64,000 bases of DNA, from assembly GCA_021372865.1 (NCBI GenBank), contig JAJFTO010000019.1, forward strand, positions 211,268 to 275,267, given 5' to 3'. Source of the DNA: Porphyromonadaceae bacterium (GTDB taxonomy: Bacteria; Bacteroidota; Bacteroidia; Bacteroidales; Dysgonomonadaceae). How positions within the stretch are numbered: the stretch's first letter is position 1; each line of letters begins with the position of its first letter. Shown piece by piece: positions 57,877 through 64,000 of the stretch. The notes beneath the pieces are model-generated. The model was given only the letters and a program-made list of their open reading frames with translations, searched no databases and had not been told where the DNA came from. The position numbers were made by a program, and so were the translations under genes.

Positions 57877-57927
57877 GATATCTAAATTATGCCATTGTTT
57901 ATTCAGATGAAAAGCAAATATATACAT

Positions 57928-58416
57928 TTAACTTATCGAATCACGTAACCGGCAGGCCTTCTCGTAAAACGCTTTATCTCCCCCAAAAGCGAAGAGGCGG
58001 ATTACTTCGCTGTTGCATTTCCGACATCTGCCCCGTACCCTGACATCGTTCGACGCGGTCAGGTAAACTTCTGTTACATCTATGCCTTCATGAGCGTTCT
58101 GTCTGCATTGAGCGCAAAATACAAGATTTTCAATTACAAATCTGTAAAAAAGTTTTTTTGCCTCATCAAGTAATACCGCCAACTGAAACGAATTGATTTT
58201 TATTTCCGGTAATTTTTCCATACGCATTCTTTGCACAATCCTGTGAAAAATTGTGCAAAGAAAAATGTCTTTTTTGACATCTTTTGTCAATTGTAATTTT
58301 TTTACGTCCAACCTTTGCAAAAAAATGACTTTATTTCTCCTATTTTTTAATAAATGAGTCTCAATCTTCCACTCCCCATTACTCTGCACCTGAAAGGAAA
58401 CTTCGTAAGTCCGCAT
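57928..58416 (-). CDS. Unrecognised protein with C-terminal zinc-ribbon-like CxxC pairs, perhaps damaged
   Basis: About 162 residues from ATG 58416 (TTG at 58425 is an alternative). The C-terminal half has CAQC and CRKC pairs about 32 residues apart, a zinc-ribbon pattern; the N-terminal part is beta-rich (TYEVSFQVQSNGEWKIETHLL). No family was recognised. The frame continues upstream with protein-like sequence (VVFIPGSDDEGIWIKPELPL) up to an in-frame TGA at 58501-58503, beyond which lie 12 more codons after an ATG at 58539. The natural gene may thus be longer and broken. Its stop touches the WYL frame. Confidence 0.5.
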   Translation of the reverse strand: MRTYEVSFQVQSNGEWKIETHLLKNRRNKVIFLQRLDVKKLQLTKDVKKDIFLCTIFHRIVQRMRMEKLPEIKINSFQLAVLLDEAKKLFYRFVIENLVFCAQCRQNAHEGIDVTEVYLTASNDVRVRGRCRKCNSEVIRLFAFGGDKAFYEKACRLRDSIS

Positions 58417-58689
58417 GTCAAGCAACGAGATATTGGTATCGAGAGGCAGTTCAGGTTTTATCCAAATACCCTCGTCATCGGAACCTGGAATAAAAACAAC
58501 TCAGAGAATCAAGGCAAATATTTTACATAATTGTTTCATGGCCATTCGTTGCGAATGTTAATGAAAACTACGCATATTGTAAATCTTAAAAATTATTTGC
58601 ACAAAAAATGATTAGCCCCTTTTTTTTCAAGAGCTTATATTAATCCACCCATATCAAAAGCCGTTGATTTGCTTATTATCGGCTCAAAA

Positions 58690-59390
58690 TTATAAAATAT
58701 TTCTATGTATTAGTAAAGAGTATAGAAAATATTTTGTGGTTCCGGTCTGGGCAATCCCTTTCATCGCGATCTTCTTCGCCAGTTTCTTGTTGTACGCCTC
58801 CATGGCATCCAGCCGATAGATCAGATTATACCAGGGTTCAATATATTCAAATACATACAAGCGCATCTGCTCTCTTGTTTTGAGTTTGGTACCATAGACC
58901 AATTCAGATTTGAAAATTTTTTCAAAACTTTCAGTTACAGCATTATCCCAACAATTACCATTCCCGCTCATACTTTGTTCCAGTTTCAAGAATTTAAACA
59001 GGTTTACAGTTTGTTTGCAGGCATATTGGATGCCCCGGTCAGAATGAAATATCATCCTTTCAGCAAAAAGGCTGTTCTTGTTGCCATCCTAATGGCTGGG
59101 ACTATGGTATGGGATGCATTCATATGATCTCTGATGGACCATCCGATCAGTTTGCGATCAAAAAGATCCAACACACAGGTCTGAGACACAAGCTTTATAT
59201 TTGCGCTTACGTTCTCCCTCCGGACATTTAAGCCAGTGGCAATAACTGCTCCTGAGTACTTTCAACACTTTACACATCACCTCGCTCGTCTATTGTTTCG
59301 AGTTATATACCTTTATAAAAAGATAGATCAACGATCTCTCTTGGTGATGATCCTCTAAACTTTTATGCTTAACTCTTTGTCCCGGCAAAG
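58690..59390 (-). pseudogene. Decayed IS3-family transposase (orfB remnant)
   Basis: The minus strand holds pieces of one transposase in different frames. First come ERSLIYLFIKVYNSKQ, a TAG at 59290-59292, then EVMCKVLKVLRSSYCHWLK. A gap where about 80-100 residues (including the first catalytic Asp) are missing follows, then VLDLFDRKLIGWSIRDHMNASHTIVPA. After a frameshift the last 121 codons from 59055 carry FHSDRGIQYAC (second Asp) and NCWDNAVTESFEK (Glu). It cannot make active transposase. It marks the left border of the accessory region; the ~370 bp between 59056 and 59423 contain only these remnants. Confidence 0.85.
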
Positions 59391-59423
59391 TGAGTAATTC
59401 CAAGTCTGAACTATTACAACTAA

Positions 59424-60944
59424 TTAGATATCCCTTTCTATTTTGATGGCCTTCCAACCCCACTCATCCTTCCTCTTGTTATAGGAAATTATCGCCGTCC
59501 CGTGAATCTGATCTCCATTAGCAAGGTCTAAGTTCTTTAGGATCCCAGCATCGATAAATACATTGTCACAGAATCCGAAATCTTTGCCTGGCAACTGCTG
59601 AAGAGTCCCATCGAAAGATTTTAATACTTCCGTTTCCACATCATCCTGACATTTTCTGACCGTTAACGCCTTGTTAAAATCGTTCTGTATTTCCCCGTTG
59701 AAACGTACACTGAGGATATCCCCCACTACCGGGCGGTCAATCAACCCGGAGTATTTAAAGAAACCCTTTGTCTGCCGGTCTTTCACAAAGCTGACCATAT
59801 TCTTGTCCCTGTTCACGAATTCCACTACGACAATCACTTCCGGGATGTCCCGGAATAGAATCTCCTCCACTTTACCGTTGTGCTTCCTGTAGAGATCACT
59901 GTTGTTCGGCTTCGCTATGGCCGACTGATACCAGGTTTCCTCCATCCAATCAGCAATCTGCCGGGGAATGCCCCACTGTTTCTTCTGACGCGTATCCACC
60001 ACGATCTCGATCTCCGTTTTCGCTTCGTCGTACATCTCCTTCTCCACCAGAAAAGCAGTAAACGCTTGTCTCATCTTCACGAGATAATCTTCCTGCGTTC
60101 TCAGGCTCAACGCCTTGCAATAGCAAGCTATCAGTAGTTCCCCGTCATCGTGGAAGATTTCAGCCATTAGTTCCCACACCCAGAACTCGTTTTTCTTCTG
60201 TCTGGCAAAGGGCAAAAAGGCGGACAACGCATCTTCTTCATCCCCCATCAACAGCAACAGTTTCGCCTTGTAATAGGGCGGGTAGAGGAAGTCCGGGTGC
60301 TGTTCAATCAACTGTTCCAGCCTGGGCAGGAAGGCGGTGATTCTATCTCTATCGATCGCACGGTTGTAACCGAACTGATCTACCGGTTCACCCTCCAGCA
60401 ACTTTCTCGCATAAGCCATGTAGGCCTGTTCGGCGAGAGATGGCAGCTTGCGTTCATTCAACTCCTCTTTGAGGTAATCCTCCGGTCGGAAATTCTCCAG
60501 ATCCCACCAGTCCGCGAAATCGAGAAAACCTTGCCAGGTATCTGAGAGTTTGATGAACGATTTGAAGAGAAAAGAGTAACCCTCGGAAGGCACCGTGAAA
60601 TGAAAAGGCCTGATGATGCGAAAGATGGCATTATACTTTCTGAAATCGGTCTGCTCCTCCCTCTGGAGCGCAAATACCATGCTCCCTACCTGCCAGGCAA
60701 CGTTGTCAAATACCATCCTGTCATCATCCGGCATATCCAGCTCTTTCAGCTTATGAAGATACTCCATGAAAGTCTCATAACTCTCCGGTTTGGCATTCTC
60801 CTTGATGTAGGCATAATAAACCCACGAGGCTGCACGCTTGATCCAGATGCTGTCGGGTTCACTTTCCAGGTCTCTGTTCACCATTTGCAACGCCTCTTCC
60901 AGTTCACCTTTTTTCCTTAATTCATTAATCTCCTTGAATGACAT
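59424..60944 (-). CDS. TPR-like protein with two C-terminal OB/cold-shock-like domains
   Basis: The 506-residue protein has an alpha-helical repeat N-terminal part (~1-350: ELRKKGELEEALQMVNRDLESEPDSIWIKRAASWVYYAY; YPPYYKAKLLLLMGDEEDALSAF). Two small beta domains follow: 369-430 (VVVEFVNRDKNMVSFVKDR...GDILSVRFNG) and 444-506 (GTLQQLPGKDFGFCDNVFIDAGIL), the latter with a cold-shock-like RNP pattern (GKDFGF / NVFID). Nucleic-acid binding plus protein scaffolding is inferred. It overlaps the upstream helicase gene by 20 nt, so the two work together. The build recalls TPR and OB parts of predicted conflict systems; no exact match is claimed. Confidence 0.75.
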   Translation of the reverse strand: MSFKEINELRKKGELEEALQMVNRDLESEPDSIWIKRAASWVYYAYIKENAKPESYETFMEYLHKLKELDMPDDDRMVFDNVAWQVGSMVFALQREEQTDFRKYNAIFRIIRPFHFTVPSEGYSFLFKSFIKLSDTWQGFLDFADWWDLENFRPEDYLKEELNERKLPSLAEQAYMAYARKLLEGEPVDQFGYNRAIDRDRITAFLPRLEQLIEQHPDFLYPPYYKAKLLLLMGDEEDALSAFLPFARQKKNEFWVWELMAEIFHDDGELLIACYCKALSLRTQEDYLVKMRQAFTAFLVEKEMYDEAKTEIEIVVDTRQKKQWGIPRQIADWMEETWYQSAIAKPNNSDLYRKHNGKVEEILFRDIPEVIVVVEFVNRDKNMVSFVKDRQTKGFFKYSGLIDRPVVGDILSVRFNGEIQNDFNKALTVRKCQDDVETEVLKSFDGTLQQLPGKDFGFCDNVFIDAGILKNLDLANGDQIHGTAIISYNKRKDEWGWKAIKIERDI

Positions 60945-63153
60945 AATTTTCCGCTTTTAACCTGTTAACAATATCCCTTATTCTTCCCATCATAATTTCA
61001 CCAGTGTATCTCTTTTGCAGTGGCGTCACATTACCGAAGAAACCGGATTTATTATATTGAAAATCACACACGCATTTCTCACCACCCTTTTCAAAAGTGT
61101 ATCTCTCTTTCCACTCTAGATGCTCTATATTCGTAATAACTTCATTATTTTCCATATTTTTGTTTAGGTGGGAATAAAGTACTCCCAGGAAAGGCATTTT
61201 CTCCTCTAACTCCAAGTCTAACGAAACCTTAGATAGAATCGCAGTCTCGTTACTATTTCTATTCACGATAAGCGGCATCGGCTTGGAAAGTAAGTTTGTA
61301 ATAGTTTCAGACAGCTCCTTTGAGTTGGTAAGCTTCGGTACCATATTAAAGGTCTTTTTAAACTCATTCTTCCCATTTATCCAAAAAAAGAATGCAGCCT
61401 TTTCATCTCCTCTTTTGAAATGATAGCGAATTTGAAAATCTAACTTTTCCCATCCGGTTATATCGATATAATGTTTTTGAAAGTAATACCATATCTTTAT
61501 GAAATGATCCTGTATGGTAATTGGAGCATCTGACAGATAAAACCTCTCCAACACCGGCAAAAGTTCATCAACATCTATCTCTACCATATCATCTGTATTA
61601 GCCGTCAACTCTTTAAAGGCATTTTGCACCTCTGGACCCACATAAACCATTTCAGTGAACGAAGTAAAAAATGGAGGATTAATGCAGAACAATTTTTCAG
61701 ATGCCCTGGTAACAGCAGTGTAAGCCCATCTGTAAAAGTCTCCGTTAGTTTTTCCTACCCTATCTTGTGTCTCATCAAAGAAATTGAAATCCGCTTTCAC
61801 ACCTCTATCCCAAAATAAGAATGCGTTAGACCATTCTCCACCCTGAGCTTTATGGCAGGTTACAGCATAGCCAAATTTCAAGAGGATACACCTTGCATAA
61901 GGATCAGTAGAAAGTGCATTTTTAAAATCATCCGTACCCTTTTCCAATTTAGGATAACGGTTCTTGAAATCTATGTAAAGAGCAATCCTCTCATCCGGGA
62001 GCAGATCGTTATCGCCGTACAGGTAGTTTTCCAGAAAGTATCCGCTCACACTCTTAGTTTGGTTTTCTTCATCCTGCAAGATAAGCGTGATGTATCTCCA
62101 TGTAAGTTTAACAGATTCAACCCTACCACCTTTCTTTCTGAACCTAATTTCTCTGGTTTCTGCCGTCGAAGAAACATCTGCCACAACACCAAACTCCCCA
62201 TTCATTATACCAGCCTGATAGTTGTTGTTCCCTATAATAACAGTGTCTGCGGGTTGCAACGGAAGATCTCTTCCATACTTGTTGAGACGTATAGACTTGT
62301 TCAACTCCAGTGCCGTTTTATTCTTATAGCAAATAATAACCTTATTACCATTAACTTTTTTGTAATGTTCTAAATAATTTTGATAAGTCGGATTAAATAT
62401 ATCAATACCATTTTCTCTCAGGTCAAAGTTATTAAAATATCCTGCAGTCAAGCACCTTCTGATTCTGGTAGCTGCATGCAAAATTCCATTATCGTCATCT
62501 TGGCGTTTCACTTCTTTCATCTCCACCTGAGACACCTTCAGCTTGTATTTTTCTCTTAAGTATTCCACATCAAGTGCAGGAGAAAAACTCATCCCTATGG
62601 GAGGCAATTGAGCTGGATCACCAATAAAAATAATCTTAACATCAGTATTTGCATCCTTAATCCTGCTATATTCTATTAAATCTTTAAGTAAGTATCCACT
62701 CCCGAAGCGAAAAAACTCACCTTCAGAGTAGTTGTCACTAACCATAGAAGCCTCATCTACTATTAAAACTGAGTTATAAACCATAGGATTATTCCACAAC
62801 TTGTATTGATAGAAGAAGGAACCCTCTTCTCCTTCCTCCTCAGCATCAACCTCTTGTAGATCAGCAAAGCTGTATATACCCTTGTGAATAGTGTTAGCAG
62901 GAAGTCCTGTTTTCTGATTAATTACCTTTGCTGCCCTGCCGGTTGGTGCCATCAACTGGTATCGACGGTTAATGGTTTGTAAATACTCTACGAAACCTTT
63001 CAATAGAGTAGTCTTACCACTACCAGCGTAACCTTGGAGGATGAAAACCTGTTCATCAGACAACAGGAAGGCATGCAACTTCTCCAGCGCATTGCGCTGG
63101 TCATTTGTTAGGATTAGATGATTGAAATGGCTTAAAAGATTCATAGGCTTCAA
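60925..63153 (-). CDS. RecD-like superfamily 1 helicase with novel C-terminal extension
   Basis: 742 residues. Walker A GYAGSGKT at 41-48, LMAPTGRAAKVINQKTG near 68, Walker B LIVDEASMVSD near 130, FIGDPAQLPPIG near 177, then the UvrD_C_2 motifs VTCHKAQGGEWSNAFLFWDRG near 435 and AYTAVTRASEKLFC near 475. This is a complete RecD/Pif1-like core of about 500 residues. The last ~240 residues (DMVEIDVDELLPVLERFYLS...) are not recognised. It is cotranscribed with the TPR/OB gene (20-nt overlap) and preceded by the 34-codon tail of another gene. Housekeeping RecD2 is an alternative, but the partner and IS setting favour a mobile or defence role. Confidence 0.85.
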   Translation of the reverse strand: MKPMNLLSHFNHLILTNDQRNALEKLHAFLLSDEQVFILQGYAGSGKTTLLKGFVEYLQTINRRYQLMAPTGRAAKVINQKTGLPANTIHKGIYSFADLQEVDAEEEGEEGSFFYQYKLWNNPMVYNSVLIVDEASMVSDNYSEGEFFRFGSGYLLKDLIEYSRIKDANTDVKIIFIGDPAQLPPIGMSFSPALDVEYLREKYKLKVSQVEMKEVKRQDDDNGILHAATRIRRCLTAGYFNNFDLRENGIDIFNPTYQNYLEHYKKVNGNKVIICYKNKTALELNKSIRLNKYGRDLPLQPADTVIIGNNNYQAGIMNGEFGVVADVSSTAETREIRFRKKGGRVESVKLTWRYITLILQDEENQTKSVSGYFLENYLYGDNDLLPDERIALYIDFKNRYPKLEKGTDDFKNALSTDPYARCILLKFGYAVTCHKAQGGEWSNAFLFWDRGVKADFNFFDETQDRVGKTNGDFYRWAYTAVTRASEKLFCINPPFFTSFTEMVYVGPEVQNAFKELTANTDDMVEIDVDELLPVLERFYLSDAPITIQDHFIKIWYYFQKHYIDITGWEKLDFQIRYHFKRGDEKAAFFFWINGKNEFKKTFNMVPKLTNSKELSETITNLLSKPMPLIVNRNSNETAILSKVSLDLELEEKMPFLGVLYSHLNKNMENNEVITNIEHLEWKERYTFEKGGEKCVCDFQYNKSGFFGNVTPLQKRYTGEIMMGRIRDIVNRLKAENYVIQGD

Positions 63154-63196
63154 CTATATATTTATTTTATTTTCTAAAAGATTCAATAGTAAATAA

Positions 63197-63301
63197 CTAA
63201 AAACTTTCTTTTAACTTTTCTAATACGTCTGCTAGTTTTGGATTATCCACTAATGTATTTGAGGTTTTCTTACTAGGTATCTGTTTTCTTTTAGATGGCA
63301 C
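63197..63301 (-). pseudogene. 34-codon C-terminal tail of a gene cut off by an insertion sequence
   Basis: On the minus strand, a frame reading VPSKRKQIPSKKTSN... to DVLEKLKESF-stop runs out of the IS end at 63302 and stops 43 bp before the helicase start. The amphipathic, Lys-rich ending looks like a real protein C-terminus. It is best explained as the last part of an upstream gene of the helicase operon whose body was removed or displaced by the IS. Confidence 0.6.
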
Positions 63302-63391
63302 TGTAAGCTACCCCTTTTTGTAACCTTCCCTATTTGTAGGACAGTTCCAAGTTAGACAAAATTATTAACTTTGTTTGGCATAGGAACAACA

Positions 63392-63658
63392 ATGAAAAAG
63401 ACAGTACACAGCGAGTCAGAGAAGGTAAAGGCAGTCCATCAGCTTGAAAGTGGAGTGGATGCCGCAGTTGTAGCGCGTGACTACAACATATCCAGGGCAA
63501 CCCTTTATAATTGGAAGTCCAAGTACAGTGGGATGGAGGTGAGTCAGGTCAAACGCCTCAAAGAGCTTGAAGATGAGAACCGCAAGTTGAAGCAGATGTA
63601 TGCTGACCTTGCTCTTGACAACAAGATCCTGAAGGAGGTTATCGAAAAAAAACTCTAG
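63392..63658 (+). CDS. IS3-family transposase OrfA (helix-turn-helix protein)
   Basis: 88 residues from ATG 63392; the TTG at 63371 overlaps the -7 box and is not the start. The HTH (KAVHQLESGVDAAVVARDYNISRATLYNWKSKY) is followed by a leucine-zipper-like helix (VKRLKELEDENRKLKQMYADLALDNKILKEVIEKK), the usual OrfA layout for binding the IS ends and for dimerisation. An A8 run at 63645-63652 near the 3' end allows a -1 shift into orfB. Confidence 0.92.
   Translation: MKKTVHSESEKVKAVHQLESGVDAAVVARDYNISRATLYNWKSKYSGMEVSQVKRLKELEDENRKLKQMYADLALDNKILKEVIEKKL
63645..63652 (+). promoter_or_regulatory. Programmed -1 frameshift site (A8) between orfA and orfB
   Basis: The run AAAAAAAA sits two codons before the orfA stop. 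A -1 slip continues as TLEPEVKKELAGEIVEEYGIS in the orfB frame without a stop. A small palindrome CTCTAGAG follows directly. This is the standard IS3-family way to make the OrfAB transposase. Confidence 0.8.
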
Positions 63659-63903
63659 AGCCCGAGGTAAAGAAAGAACTGGCAGGAGAGATAGTGGAAG
63701 AATATGGTATAAGCATCTCTCGGGCGTGCAAGCTGATGGAGATCCATCGCTCCTACTTCTACTATACAGAGAAGAAAGATGATACCGAAGTAGAAGAAGC
63801 AATCCGTGCTGCCGCCGAGTTCGGTGATGGCTTCTGGAAGATTTATTCAAGACTGAGACGTATTCTACTCCCCACTTGTCAGACCATAGGGTCTCGTTTT
63901 TAA
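63653..63903 (+). pseudogene. IS3-family orfB start, interrupted
   Basis: In the -1 frame the protein reads TLEPEVKKELAGEIVEEYGISISRACKL, then EIHRSYFYY and EFGDGFWKIYSRLRR. This is the N-terminal HTH_21-type region of the transposase. After about 63860 it runs into ILLPTCQTIGSRF and a stop at 63903, without the catalytic DDE core. The break marks the junction with another element or a deletion. Confidence 0.8.
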
Positions 63904-64000
63904 GTTTAGTTCGTTACCATTGTAAACCACTCTTTGTGCCTGGAACGGGGTCTGTCAAGGCCGACCTTTAGGTCGCTTGTCACAGCCTTGACAGGTTCCG
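63861..64000. other. Unidentified sequence with nested inverted repeats at window edge
   Basis: CTGTCAAGGC (63952-63961) and GCCTTGACAG (63985-63994) form a perfect 10-bp inverted repeat. They enclose a small hairpin CGACC-TTTA-GGTCG (63962-63975). The pattern suggests the end of a further mobile element inserted in orfB. No open frame is recognisable in the 140 bp shown. Confidence 0.45.

Larger units (their letters stand above)
63302..63860 (+). mobile_element. IS3-family element, left end with broken orfB
   Basis: A TGTAAGCTACCCC terminus at 63302 is followed by a TAACTTTG -7-like box (63366-63373), orfA and the first part of orfB. Downstream of about 63860 the transposase similarity ends abruptly and unrelated sequence follows to the window edge, so this copy is interrupted or truncated. 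Confidence 0.75.

Noticed and set aside
58501..58503. TGA as selenocysteine or tryptophan codon
   Set aside because: Genes here end in TGA (for example the pnuC-like gene in an ATGA overlap), and no SECIS-like context or redox motif surrounds this codon.
1..64000. CRISPR arrays, tRNA or rRNA genes, prophage structural genes, riboswitches
   Set aside because: No regularly spaced direct repeats, no cloverleaf or rRNA segments, no phage structural proteins and no recognisable riboswitch core were found by eye. A tRNA or Rfam scan would be needed to exclude small RNAs.

Overview
The window is a chromosomal segment from a member of the Bacteroidota, probably order Bacteroidales. Three things point there. 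Several genes are preceded by the -33 TTTG / -7 TAnnTTTG promoter pattern of this phylum. Exported proteins carry N-terminal carboxypeptidase-D-like regulatory domains and SusC/RagA-type sequence signatures. Sugar operons are paired with a Nudix-fold (NrtR-type) regulator. Family or genus cannot be fixed from the sequence alone. Most of the window is core genome; the right end, from about 57.9 kb, is accessory and scarred by insertion sequences.

Layout. 0-2.8 kb: pyrimidine/arginine entry enzymes carB (cut by the window edge) and carA. 2.9-8.4 kb: a SIMPL-domain protein, then the galactose operon galM - sugar MFS permease - galK, ending in a strong terminator, followed by a Nudix-like regulator. 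8.4-14.5 kb: a CNNM/CBS membrane protein, a nucleotidyltransferase, a pseudouridine synthase, fabG, a TetR regulator, a DUF3109 protein and a CPBP protease. 14.7-18.4 kb: the trigger factor - clpP - clpX protein-quality block, closed by a double terminator. 18.6-28.4 kb: recQ, dxs, the trkA-trkH potassium system and clpB. 28.7-34 kb: a divergent locus in which a serpin, a von Willebrand A protein and a membrane partner of an ECF sigma factor all carry the same regulatory-like domain. 34-35.4 kb: two small membrane proteins (hemolysin III and VIT families). 35.5-44.2 kb: a histidine-degradation operon (hutU, ftcD, pnuC-like, hutI, cyclodeaminase, hutH) with an MFS permease behind it. 44.6-48.3 kb: a DUF2961/GH172-type lipoprotein and a DUF438-hemerythrin-PAS protein. 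48.4-54.4 kb: a signalling block read leftwards, made of a solute-binding protein, a sensor PP2C phosphatase, a STAS protein, an ECF sigma factor, an anti-sigma candidate and two exported proteins. 54.6-57.9 kb: ThuA, Gfo/Idh/MocA and a WYL regulator.

57.9-64 kb: a damaged small zinc-ribbon ORF, a decayed IS3-type transposase, a two-gene module (TPR/OB-fold protein plus RecD-like helicase), the 34-codon tail of a third gene of that module, and an IS3-type element that beheads this third gene. That element carries a recognisable -1 frameshift signal and is itself broken by another unidentified element at the window edge.

The three places most likely to hold undescribed biology are: (1) the sigma / TonB-domain / VWA / serpin locus at 28.7-34 kb; (2) the kinase-less PP2C-STAS module with its own orphan solute-binding protein at 51-54.4 kb; (3) the helicase + TPR/OB module at 59.4-63.3 kb, which looks like a conflict (defence) system.
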